Part shown: one piece after another, positions 6,587 through 12,949 of the stretch
Position numbering within the stretch: position 1 is the first letter of the stretch
Layout: the number at the start of each line of letters is the position of its first letter
Origin: Desulfovibrionaceae bacterium
GTDB taxonomy: Bacteria > Desulfobacterota > Desulfovibrionia > Desulfovibrionales > Desulfovibrionaceae
NCBI GenBank assembly: GCA_031082225.1
Contig: JAVHLG010000029.1
Span: forward strand, 1 to 52,296
Length of the DNA: 52,296 nt
Reading direction: 5' to 3'
Notes under the pieces: model-generated
Databases searched by the model: none
Told to the model about the DNA's origin: nothing
What the model saw: only the letters and a program-made list of their open reading frames with translations
Made by a program: the position numbers and the translations under genes

Positions 6587-7161
6587 GCCGCCGCCTCGAC
6601 CTCGCTCCACTGCGTCACGACGAATTGCCCGAACGGCCCCTTGCAGGCCGGACGGAAATCCCCCAGCCCGATGCGTTTTCCGGCCGCGTCCACCAGCTCC
6701 CGGAACAGCTTGGACGACATGATGGACGTGTCCAGCTCCACCACAAATTCCAGCGCCCAGTCGTTGAACGTGGGCCGGTGGGCCAGGATGCGGCCGCCGG
6801 TGGACGGAATGCGCACGGCCCGGGTGTCCACCTCCCACCCTTGCTTGCTCCGGATGGCGATTTCGACGCCATAAATGGTCAGGCAGGCCGGAATGAGGCT
6901 GGACTTTTGCGTGGTGACCTTGGATTTCCCGGCCTTGAAAAACGTGCCCGCGTCGATCAGGCACCGAAAAAGGTTCGGCTGCGGGATCATCGGCGTTCCG
7001 TCCGTTCCGATGTACAGCTTTTTCTCTGCCTGTTCCCGGGGCGTGCCCCGGTCACCGACGGTGGCGGCCCGGGTTCCGCTCGAGGAGGACATGGCGGCCT
7101 CATCCGTGAATCGGTTGCACAGAAGCGGTGTCGTGCCCTGAATGGTGATCATGACCTGCAT
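6583..7161 (-). CDS. conserved phage early protein (RAMP/Cas7-like look)
   Basis: A 192-residue protein starting MQVMITIQG at 7161, with AAGGAG seven bases upstream. The pattern ITIQGTTPLLCNRF near the N-terminus, a middle with ALEFVVELDTSIMSSKLF, and the end KGPFGQFVV agree with a conserved family I recall from many temperate phages, with no established function. The beta-rich start and the G-x-FG-x-F-x-V end loosely resemble RNA-binding RAMP (Cas7-type) folds; this is inference. It is the first gene after the two hammerhead ribozymes, so its mRNA would begin with a 113-base leader made by self-cleavage. Genes for recombination or replication usually follow such proteins; here the clamp does. 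Confidence 0.6.
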   Translation of the reverse strand: MQVMITIQGTTPLLCNRFTDEAAMSSSSGTRAATVGDRGTPREQAEKKLYIGTDGTPMIPQPNLFRCLIDAGTFFKAGKSKVTTQKSSLIPACLTIYGVEIAIRSKQGWEVDTRAVRIPSTGGRILAHRPTFNDWALEFVVELDTSIMSSKLFRELVDAAGKRIGLGDFRPACKGPFGQFVVTQWSEVEAAA

Positions 7162-7237
7162 ATCGATCTCCTTGGTTTGCCGTGCCTCGCAAAGCCCGGC
7201 CACGGAATGCCCGGCAATGCCGTACCCGGTGGCGTCT

Positions 7238-7299
7238 CGACCTGTCTCATCAGCCGGGGGCGGTCGCTCCCCGGGACGGGGCTTGCGCCCCGTTTCGAC
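7238..7299 (-). ncRNA. type II hammerhead ribozyme A
   Basis: Minus strand, 5' to 3': open stem II strand GTC, then GAAA, stem III (A-C-GGGGC, GNRA loop GCAA, GCCCC-G-U, seven pairs), the cleavage triplet GTC, stem I (CCGGGG, nine-base loop, CCCCGG, six pairs), the core CTGATGA, and GAC closing stem II. All conserved core positions (CUGAUGA, GAA, A15.1-U16.1, H17 = C) are present. Cleavage is predicted between plus-strand positions 7275 and 7274. The stem I loop contains CGACC, complementary to GGTCG just after stem II (7238-7242), which would make a stabilising loop contact. It lies 113 bases before the next start codon. Confidence 0.92.
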
Positions 7300-7324
7300 T
7301 GCCGTGCCGTGCCTTGCCATGCCT
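7300..7324. repeat. TGCCN pentanucleotide run between ribozymes
   Basis: Five consecutive five-base words of the form TGCCN on the plus strand, i.e. NGGCA in the transcript, immediately 5' of ribozyme A. A similar, more decayed run precedes ribozyme B (about 7433-7455) and GGCA words also follow ribozyme A. Confidence 0.7.
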
Positions 7325-7370
7325 AGCCCGACCCCGCCGCGCCCCGCATCGCCTTGCCCCGCCTGGTTTT

Positions 7371-7431
7371 GACCTGTCTCATCAGCCGGGGGCGGTCGCT
7401 CCCCGGGACGGGGCCTGCGCCCCGTTTCGAC
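7371..7431 (-). ncRNA. type II hammerhead ribozyme B
   Basis: Same fold as ribozyme A and 132 bases upstream of it in the transcript. Stem III, the GTC cleavage triplet, stem I with its nine-base loop, CTGATGA and the GAAA box are identical; the differences are the stem III loop (GCAG instead of GCAA) and the flanks. Predicted cleavage is between plus-strand positions 7407 and 7406. The loop word GACC can pair with GGTC at 7371-7374 after stem II, one pair fewer than in A. Cleavage at both sites would release a 132-nucleotide RNA. Confidence 0.92.
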
Positions 7432-7500
7432 TACCTTCGCCTTGCCGTGCCAAGCCGAACAACGCTGCGCCTCGCCCAGCCATGCATCGCCGCGCCGGGC

Positions 7501-7959
7501 CTAACTTAGCCTCGCCGCACCCAGCCCAGGCTGGTCCATCCAAAACCGCTCCACACTCTCCGGATCGAAATCCAGCCGCCGGTGAAACTTCTCGACCGTC
7601 TCAAACTTGATGACCACGTACTCGGGACGCTCCGGGAAAACCTCCTTGACCCATTCGGGAGACGCGCAAAACTCAGTCACCACCCCGACACGGCAGCGCC
7701 GCGACAGGATCACAGTGACCGCCAAATCGCGTACGGCTTCGTCTTCGTCGCCCATGTCGCAGACCCAAAAAACATCCGAGCCTTTTCTCCCGGCAAATGC
7801 GACCAGCTCCCTGGCCACCGTCGTCTTGCCGAAATGGCCAGCAAACACCAGCCCGACCGGCGGCTTTTCGCCGTCCACAAGCGCGCGCATGAACCGCCGC
7901 AGCACATCGGATTGCTGTTCTCCCAAAACCTTGGCCGCGTAGTCGCAAAAATCGTCCAT
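7501..7959 (-). CDS. P-loop-like early protein
   Basis: A 152-residue protein starting MDDFCDYAAK at 7959 with a GGGGG site upstream; it overlaps the previous stop (TGATG). The segment GLVFAGHFGKTTVARELVAF at roughly 35-54 looks like a Walker A loop followed by its helix, but the first glycine of GxxxxGKT is not in register, so it is degenerate. A hydrophobic strand VFWVCDMGDED may be a Walker B equivalent. It could be a small ATPase or a relic that binds DNA or protein. It is the last gene before the ribozymes. Confidence 0.5.
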   Translation of the reverse strand: MDDFCDYAAKVLGEQQSDVLRRFMRALVDGEKPPVGLVFAGHFGKTTVARELVAFAGRKGSDVFWVCDMGDEDEAVRDLAVTVILSRRCRVGVVTEFCASPEWVKEVFPERPEYVVIKFETVEKFHRRLDFDPESVERFWMDQPGLGAARLS

Positions 7960-8378
7960 CACCAATCCCCCCTCGGGCACTGCCGCGCCCGCCAGTCGTT
8001 TTCGGCCCGCCGCCGCCGCTCGTCGCGCACCCGCATCACCCCGGCCACCGTGGCCAGCGCCCCGGCCAGGGCCTTGCGCTCGGTGGTGGTCAGGCCCGGA
8101 CTCTCCATGGCCCGGCGCACGGCCGAAATCGCCGCCGCCAGATCGCGACCGGCGAAATCGTCCAGCGTCTCGCGCACCCGGCCCGCCGCCTGTTCCACGC
8201 CCGGCCCCACGTCGTCCCTCGCGGCCCGCGACGCCGGGAGCGCCCTGCCTACCTGCGGCGCTCCCGCCGCCTCGCCTGCGCCGAACCGGGGGGAGGTGGC
8301 CCCGGCTCGGTCGCGGACCACAAAGGGGATCACGGCGGTCACGACTGCCTCCCGGACGTCGTCCTGGCTGAATTCCAT
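7959..8378 (-). CDS. hypothetical early protein, 139 aa
   Basis: Begins MEFSQDDVREAVV at 8378, overlapping the upstream gene by about 40 bases. The C-terminal half is helical and charged (AISAVRRAMESPGLTTTERK, later MRVRDERRRRAENDW), suggesting nucleic acid or protein contacts. No family recognised. Confidence 0.5.
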   Translation of the reverse strand: MEFSQDDVREAVVTAVIPFVVRDRAGATSPRFGAGEAAGAPQVGRALPASRAARDDVGPGVEQAAGRVRETLDDFAGRDLAAAISAVRRAMESPGLTTTERKALAGALATVAGVMRVRDERRRRAENDWRARQCPRGDW

Positions 8379-8527
8379 TCGTTCATAACGGCGTATATTT
8401 CCGAAATCCGCCGGAGTGCCCACCACATCGGACGACGCGCGTACATCCGCGCCGACCGGCGTGCGATCCGCCAGGCCATGATCTCCCGCATCTCCTGCTC
8501 CCACTCCGGATACGTAAATTCGCTCAT
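8339..8527 (-). CDS. hypothetical small protein, 62 aa
   Basis: ATG at 8527 with a GGGAGG site and a four-base overlap with the CII-like gene. Rich in tryptophan, methionine and arginine (MAWRIARRSARMYARRPMWW). The 3' end overlaps the next gene. No recognised domain. Confidence 0.5.
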   Translation of the reverse strand: MSEFTYPEWEQEMREIMAWRIARRSARMYARRPMWWALRRISEIYAVMNEWNSARTTSGRQS

Positions 8528-9015
8528 GACTGCCTCCCGGCCTCGCGGTGCTGCCGCAGTCCCCCGATCACGTCCAGGCAGGCGTTGACCAGGTCGTACA
8601 GCTCGCGGATCACGCGCCGGGCGTCGTCGGGGTTGATGTGCCGATCTGCCACGGCCCGCTCGCCCTCCTTGGCCACGTCCGCCATCTCACGGAACAGGCC
8701 GCCGATGGCGAACACCAGTTCTTCGGGATCGAGCGGGTCCGGCGCGGGGTCGAGGCCGATGTCCTTGGCCTTGGCCCGGATGCAGTCCAAAACCAGCGTC
8801 GAGCGGGTGATCACGCAAAACCTCGCCAGGGACGGCAGCGTCGGCCAGTACGGGTCCGAGGGGTTGAGGATTCGCGAGATGTTGGCGCCCGACCAGCCCA
8901 CGAAATCCGCGATCTCATCCCACGACCGGCCGGACATGCGGGCCTGCATGGCGATCACGTCGCCGTAGCCGAGTTTGGCCAGATCGAGGCCGACAGTCTT
9001 GTTTTGGTCCGTCAT
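8524..9015 (-). CDS. CII-like phage transcription regulator
   Basis: A 163-residue protein. Residues about 17-55 (GDVIAMQARMSGRSWDEIAD, then VGWSGANISRILNP) form a helix-turn-helix of the phage CII/CP76 kind, and the C-terminal half is a helical region likely used for oligomers (VIRELYDLVNACLDVIGGL). It is second after the Cro-like gene in the leftward operon, where CII-type activators of lysogeny genes usually sit. Which promoters it acts on cannot be seen from the sequence. Confidence 0.65.
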   Translation of the reverse strand: MTDQNKTVGLDLAKLGYGDVIAMQARMSGRSWDEIADFVGWSGANISRILNPSDPYWPTLPSLARFCVITRSTLVLDCIRAKAKDIGLDPAPDPLDPEELVFAIGGLFREMADVAKEGERAVADRHINPDDARRVIRELYDLVNACLDVIGGLRQHREAGRQS

Positions 9016-9063
9016 CGCATCTTGTCCTTGCGCGAAAAATCGTGTTTGGGTGCGAATATCGGG

Positions 9064-9384
9064 CTACAGGCCCACGGCCTTTTTCAGCTTGGACAGAAAT
9101 CCGGCGCCCGTCGCCTCGGCCTCCGGAACCGGGGCGGGCCTGCGGGGCTTGAATCGGGGCGCGGGCGGCTCGGGCAAAAGCTCGGCCGGAATCCCCAGCT
9201 CGATCAGCCGGGCAATGTGCTTGGGCACCGGCCGCCTCCCGGAAAACACGTCGCACAGCGCCCCTTTGCTGATGCCCAGCGCGTCGGCCAGGGCCTGATA
9301 TTCGACCTCGCATTCCAGCAAAAACGCCTTCAGGCGGACTTGACGGGAGGGGTTTGGGTTGCGTATCTGTTCGCGTAAATTCAT
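9064..9384 (-). CDS. Cro-like helix-turn-helix protein
   Basis: 106 residues. The N-terminal part has a helix-turn-helix of the Cro/YdaS type (EVEYQALADALGISKGALCD, then VFSGRRPVPKHIARLIELGI), followed by a proline-rich linker and a short basic tail. Likely a repressor of the lysogeny promoter or an early regulator. It is the first HTH gene of the leftward operon; the 29 bases to the divergent gene at 9414 leave little room for a promoter of its own. Confidence 0.65.
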   Translation of the reverse strand: MNLREQIRNPNPSRQVRLKAFLLECEVEYQALADALGISKGALCDVFSGRRPVPKHIARLIELGIPAELLPEPPAPRFKPRRPAPVPEAEATGAGFLSKLKKAVGL

Positions 9385-9413
9385 AACGGTTTTCCTTTTT
9401 CAAGGGGCGGACC

Positions 9414-9614
9414 ATGACCATTTTTGAGTATCATGTGGAGACAACGGCTCTCTTTCTTCTCGAATCCGAGCCCGAGCGCCTGAATCACTTCTCCGCCCAG
9501 GGCTGGGAACTCGTCGGCGTGGTGCCTTACCCCGCCCAAGCCACGATCAAACAGCCTCCGAGCGTCACCCTGTTTTTCAAGCGGCCTCGGGCCGAGCAGC
9601 CGTGCCCAGGGTAG
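9414..9614 (+). CDS. DUF4177-like small protein
   Basis: 66 residues with AAGGGG before the ATG. The pattern of an initial strand FEYHVETT, then LNHFSAQGWELVGVVP, and a final TLFFKRP matches DUF4177, a small domain of unknown role in which an LN...GWELV core is typical. It runs against the leftward early operon and overlaps the convergent gene by 38 bases, so it may be expressed in the lysogen, or its antisense overlap may affect the early transcript. Confidence 0.65.
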   Translation: MTIFEYHVETTALFLLESEPERLNHFSAQGWELVGVVPYPAQATIKQPPSVTLFFKRPRAEQPCPG

Positions 9615-9801
9615 GGCTCAGCGTGACCCGGTAGACGTCAAACAGGTCCGCCACGCTGCGCAGCGCCTGGGCCACATGGTGGGTTTCCAGACGCCGCCCG
9701 GCGGTCCCTTCGAGGAGCGCCTGGAAAATGGCGTCGTGCAGGGCCTTGATGTCGCCGATGTCCACCGTGCAAGGGGACAGAAGAGACTTGGAAATGCTCA
9801 T
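9577..9801 (-). CDS. hypothetical first gene of leftward operon, 74 aa
   Basis: Starts MSISKSLLSPCTVDIGDIK at 9801 with AGGAGG upstream. Helical middle (ALHDAIFQALLEGTAGRRLE, then HHVAQALRSVADLFDVYRV). It occupies the position of cro next to the repressor but has no visible helix-turn-helix. A promoter with a consensus -35 lies about 120 bases upstream, overlapping the operator. Possibly an antirepressor-like or regulatory protein; this is inference. Confidence 0.6.
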   Translation of the reverse strand: MSISKSLLSPCTVDIGDIKALHDAIFQALLEGTAGRRLETHHVAQALRSVADLFDVYRVTLSPTLGTAARPEAA

Positions 9802-9912
9802 GGTTTTTGCCTCCTGTTGGTTGCCCGGGCGGGGTTTGGCCCGGGACGGGGTTGCGGCGGTGCGGGCGAATTGGTGAGGGCAGGGTTTCGCGGCGCGTTG
9901 CCGTTCGCATGA

Positions 9913-9929
9913 TTTGGGCTTTAACCAAA
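9913..9929. promoter_or_regulatory. candidate repressor operator
   Basis: Perfect inverted repeat TTTGG-N7-CCAAA between the divergent repressor and the leftward operon. It overlaps the -10 of the leftward promoter, the expected place for a CI-type operator. No second full copy was found nearby. Confidence 0.5.
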
Positions 9930-9947
9930 AGGCGCGAACTTTGTCAA
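9919..9947 (-). promoter_or_regulatory. candidate leftward early promoter
   Basis: Minus strand: consensus -35 TTGACA (9942-9947), 17-base spacer, -10 TTAAAG (9919-9924), which matches the consensus at only three positions. It would drive the gene at 9801 and the operon down to int, and is overlapped by the TTTGG/CCAAA operator. Confidence 0.5.
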
Positions 9948-10009
9948 CGATTTTTTCATGCACGGATGATTCTTCCGCCAAAAACTTCAAAGAAGCCCTT
10001 GGTGAGAGA

Positions 10010-10471
10010 ATGCGCAAACTTATCAAGCTATTAGACTTGAAAGACGTTGAGTTCGCACGACAGACTGGCGTGACCAAAGCAACAATTTCTGGTTACGTAA
10101 AGGGGGTTCGTGAGCCAGCGGCCTCGTTTGTTGCAAACCTGGTTCGCGTTTTTAATGTCTCGTCGCACTGGCTTTTGACCGGAGAAGGGGAAATGCTCCT
10201 GGGCAGCACCCCGGCCGCCACCGAACCGAAGCAGCCCGAAAAAACCAGCTTTGAACGCGACTTAGCCGCTCTCACCGTTTACCTTGACAGCATGGACGCA
10301 TCTAATGAGACGAGAAAGGACGCACTGTTTCGCCTATTTGATGACCTTAGACGCGAAACCGCCGCAAGAGAACACGCTTGTGCGGAACCTACGCCGAATA
10401 ATGGATACACTGTCCAGGAACCGCATGCCCCATTTAACGCCACCAACCACAAAACTACAGTGAAGGAGTGA
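10010..10471 (+). CDS. CI-like phage repressor lacking a peptidase domain
   Basis: About 153 residues from the ATG at 10010 (MRKLIKLLDL). A clear XRE-type helix-turn-helix follows (DVEFARQTGVTKATISGYVK), then VNVSSHWLLTGEGEML, the usual phrase at the end of such domains. The C-terminal part has no LexA-type Ser-Lys protease, so it should not self-cleave after DNA damage; an antirepressor would be needed for induction. The frame is open further upstream (codons ALGER, FKE), and a TTG at 9941 with AAGG before it could be the true start. It sits divergently from the leftward operon with an operator between. Confidence 0.8.
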   Translation: MRKLIKLLDLKDVEFARQTGVTKATISGYVKGVREPAASFVANLVRVFNVSSHWLLTGEGEMLLGSTPAATEPKQPEKTSFERDLAALTVYLDSMDASNETRKDALFRLFDDLRRETAAREHACAEPTPNNGYTVQEPHAPFNATNHKTTVKE

Positions 10472-10475
10472 CGTC

Positions 10476-11126
10476 ATGGCCGGTTATAACGACGCCGAAG
10501 ACGAACACGGCCAACCCGTCAACCGCGCCTTGCACGCCAGACGGCTCAAGGATCGCGGCGTGGACGAGCTGCTCGGCATCTGCACCGGCATGATCGCGGA
10601 CGGCGCGGTCAACGAACAGGAGGCGAACTACCTCCTGGACTGGCTCAACCGCCGCCTGGACGTGCAACAGGAGTACGTCGGCTATCTCATCTATTCGCGG
10701 GTCTATGAATTTTTGCGCGACGGCCGTTTCGACGAGGCCGAAAAGCGTGAACTCTTCGAACTCCTGGCCGCCACTTGCGGCCACACGCCGCAAGACCCGG
10801 GCGTCACCCTATCCGCTTGTTCGTTTTTCGACACGCCTCCGCCCAAGGTGCAGATCGACTGCCATTCTTTTTGCCTGACCGGCCGGTTCGCCTACGGCAC
10901 GCGCAACGAGGTCGAGGAGGAAATCCTAAATCTCGGCGGGTGGGTCCACGGCACCCTGTTACAAAGCACCGACTTTCTGGTGGTCGGCACCCTGGCCAGC
11001 CGCGACTGGAAACACCGATCGTTCGGCAATAAAATCACGCTCGCCGTGGAACTCCGTGACGGCCCATGTCACAGCAATGTCAGCATCATCTCCGAAGACT
11101 GGTGGGCCAAGCACATTTTTTCGTAA
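10476..11126 (+). CDS. BRCT-domain protein
   Basis: 216 residues, with AAGGAG before the ATG. The C-terminal ~90 residues read as a BRCT domain: SFCLTGRFAYGTRNEVEEEI, then GGWVHGTLLQSTDFLVVG, and ISEDWWAKHI at the end, like the BRCT of NAD-dependent DNA ligase. Residues 1-110 are helical with paired acidic stretches (GMIADGAVNEQEANYLLDWL and DGRFDEAEKRELFELLAA), like a TerB/EF-hand-style helical module. BRCT domains bind phosphopeptides or DNA ends. It follows the repressor by five bases and could be co-expressed in the lysogen; role unknown. Confidence 0.75.
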   Translation: MAGYNDAEDEHGQPVNRALHARRLKDRGVDELLGICTGMIADGAVNEQEANYLLDWLNRRLDVQQEYVGYLIYSRVYEFLRDGRFDEAEKRELFELLAATCGHTPQDPGVTLSACSFFDTPPPKVQIDCHSFCLTGRFAYGTRNEVEEEILNLGGWVHGTLLQSTDFLVVGTLASRDWKHRSFGNKITLAVELRDGPCHSNVSIISEDWWAKHIFS

Positions 11127-11140
11127 CCTGGAGTCCCGCC

Positions 11141-11683
11141 GTGCGCATCCTTTTCCGCGCCCTGGCCCTCGCCGCCCTCATCATCCCGCTGCTCGACGTC
11201 GGGCACGCCGCCGACCCCCTGCCGCGCCACGTCTGGTGCGCCGCCCAGTTCCTGCAAGCCATCGACGGCGACACGTTTTCCCTGGCCGCCCAGGGCCAGG
11301 TGGTGCGCGTGCGCCTGGCCGACGTGGACGCGCCCGAGCGCGACCAGCCCAGCGGCGACGCCGCCACCGACCGGGCCGCCGCGCTTTTGGCCGCCGGGAC
11401 CGTTACGGTCATGGCCGTGGCCCGGGACCGCTACGGCCGCACCGTGGCCCGGGTGCGCGTGGACGGCGATGATCTGGCCTGGCGGCTGGTGCGCGAGGGG
11501 CTGGCCTGGCCCGACTGCCACCAGTGCGGCCTGGACGACCGGCTGGCGTTCGGGATTTACGGCGTGCTGGCCCGCTGGTCCGACGCGGGCCTGTGGGCCG
11601 CCGCCGAGCCGATCCGGCCCGCCACGTGGCGACGCCGACACCGGGCCGAGGCCAAACTCCCAAGCGCCGACCAAAGAAACTAA
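11141..11683 (+). CDS. exported thermonuclease (SNase-like)
   Basis: 180 residues from GTG 11141 (GGAG nine bases upstream). Residues 1-23 are a signal peptide ending GHA. The nuclease domain has the key staphylococcal nuclease residues: IDGDT (D44), VRVRL (R58), DVDAPE (D63, E66) and DRYGR (R100). It would cut DNA or RNA outside the cytoplasm. Placed after repressor and BRCT genes on the plus strand, it may be lysogenic cargo, for example degrading incoming or environmental DNA; this is inference. An upstream in-frame ATG at 11066 is inside the BRCT gene and would spoil the signal peptide. Confidence 0.85.
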   Translation: MRILFRALALAALIIPLLDVGHAADPLPRHVWCAAQFLQAIDGDTFSLAAQGQVVRVRLADVDAPERDQPSGDAATDRAAALLAAGTVTVMAVARDRYGRTVARVRVDGDDLAWRLVREGLAWPDCHQCGLDDRLAFGIYGVLARWSDAGLWAAAEPIRPATWRRRHRAEAKLPSADQRN

Positions 11684-11702
11684 GTCGTTTTGAAGCGCGC
11701 TC

Positions 11703-11758
11703 ACTTAATAAGCGGGGACGGCGCGGCTTGACTTACTAAGTGGAAGTGGCGCGGTTTG
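11703..11758. repeat. two tandem 28-bp repeats
   Basis: 11703-11730 and 11731-11758 are ~75% identical 28-base units beginning ACTTA.TAAG and ending GGCGCGG.TTG; a partial third unit starts at 11759 (ACTTAG). They fill the gap before the zinc-ribbon gene and may be protein-binding sites for its control. Confidence 0.65.
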
Positions 11759-11776
11759 ACTTAGCGAGGAAACACC

Positions 11777-12415
11777 GTGAAGCCCATCGAATCCATCACC
11801 TGCCCGAGCTGCGGCGTGGAGTTCCGCCGGGAGGACGTGCCGAAAAATCACCTGTGCCCGGTGTGCGGCGCGCATTTGTTCGGGAGCCGAAAAACCGACG
11901 CCGCAATTTTGCGGAGTCCGGATGCGCCCGCTGCGGACCCGACCGCCGCCGCTAAACCGGACGCGCCGTCCGCCGCACCCAAGCCGTACACCCTGCCGCC
12001 GTCATGGGCGCGGCCCGTCAAAATCGGGCTCGGACTGCTCACGGCCGCGATCCTGGCCGCTTCATGGTACGGCAACTCCCGGCTTGAGTATCTGCTGGAG
12101 CACAACCGGGTCGCCGCCCGGGCCGCCGAAAAATCCGCGCACGACGCCAAAACCAGCCATCTCAAACCCGGCCAGTGCGTGACCAACGGGGGGTTTTTCG
12201 CGGCGGTGTCCGAGGAGGTGCTGGACCGGGTGATGACCTACCAGCGCCAGCGCGACCTGGCGGCCATCGGCAAATTGATGGACGCCGGGCTGGTCATCAC
12301 CCTGGCCACGGGCAAAACGGTCTACGCGGAACACTCCTGGGGCAAGGTGAAAATCCGGCCGCCCGGCGAGACCATCGAGCTGTGGACGGACGGCGCGGCC
12401 GTGACGTGCAAGTGA
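11777..12415 (+). CDS. zinc-ribbon single-pass membrane protein
   Basis: 212 residues from GTG 11777, with GAGGA upstream. Residues 9-36 have two CxxC pairs (CPSCG, then CPVCG) forming a zinc ribbon; then comes a proline/alanine linker, one membrane segment near residues 79-95 (IGLGLLTAAILAASW) and a C-terminal domain containing YAEHSWGKVKIRPPGE. The orientation is probably zinc ribbon inside and the tail in the periplasm. No known family. Last gene of the rightward group; it converges on the operon ending at 12425. Confidence 0.6.
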   Translation: MKPIESITCPSCGVEFRREDVPKNHLCPVCGAHLFGSRKTDAAILRSPDAPAADPTAAAKPDAPSAAPKPYTLPPSWARPVKIGLGLLTAAILAASWYGNSRLEYLLEHNRVAARAAEKSAHDAKTSHLKPGQCVTNGGFFAAVSEEVLDRVMTYQRQRDLAAIGKLMDAGLVITLATGKTVYAEHSWGKVKIRPPGETIELWTDGAAVTCK

Positions 12416-12424
12416 GTGCCCCCT

Positions 12425-12949
12425 TTAACGCTCAAAATGCAGCGCCATGGCCTTGAGCTCGTCGACCGAAAATTGTTCCAGTCCCCGCAACTGCCGGGTG
12501 TAGTCCTCATTGCTGTACGCCGTCGCAAGCTGTTTGCGGACGGTGTTCTGAAAAGCCGCCACTGACTCCGGGCGCAGACCGAACATCTTGATCCCTTGCA
12601 AAATCTGGCCGTCCAACAGGTAGAGCATGAGGGCATTTTTCACGCCCTCGGAGGTATCCAAAAAACGTTCGACGAACCCCGGATTGCAGAGCCGCGCGTC
12701 AAAATTGCATTCAATCGCTGGCATAGGCCTTCCAAACCCGAAAATCCAATACGCCACCGGGATGCCGACAGCCTCCAAAAACCAATAATCGCAAAAACCG
12801 TCCTTAAACGCCTTCCGTTCCTTGGCCGTACACCCCGGGAACTGGATCATGAGCGTCATCCCCCCATCTCTCCACAGATCCAGCGTACCTCCTTGCGTCG
12901 TCGGGACCGGGCCCGGGAACGGCTTGCCGACTTCTATCTTTTTAAGCAT
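12425..12949 (-). CDS. hypothetical protein, 174 aa
   Basis: Last gene of the SNF2/IbrA/IbrB operon. GGAGG lies before the ATG at 12949. Reads as a globular protein (TLDLWRDGGMTLMIQFPG near the start, LMLYLLDGQILQGIKMFG in the middle), about 10 bases from the convergent stop at 12415. No family recognised. Confidence 0.6.
   Translation of the reverse strand: MLKKIEVGKPFPGPVPTTQGGTLDLWRDGGMTLMIQFPGCTAKERKAFKDGFCDYWFLEAVGIPVAYWIFGFGRPMPAIECNFDARLCNPGFVERFLDTSEGVKNALMLYLLDGQILQGIKMFGLRPESVAAFQNTVRKQLATAYSNEDYTRQLRGLEQFSVDELKAMALHFER

Larger units (their letters stand above)
7162..7500 (-). other. intergenic region holding two ribozymes and GGCAN repeats
   Basis: A 339-base gap in an operon otherwise packed with overlapping genes. 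It holds two hammerhead ribozymes and, around them, runs of five-base words (on the plus strand TGCCG TGCCG TGCCT TGCCA TGCCT at 7300-7324, and a weaker run near 7433-7455). No protein-like frame with a ribosome binding site is present on the minus strand apart from the gene start at 7161. Confidence 0.8.

Noticed and set aside
7241-7431. The two ~60-bp GC-rich repeats as REP elements or terminators
   Set aside because: There is no T-run after the hairpins, and the unpaired bases match every hammerhead core position in both copies, which a plain REP or terminator would not do.
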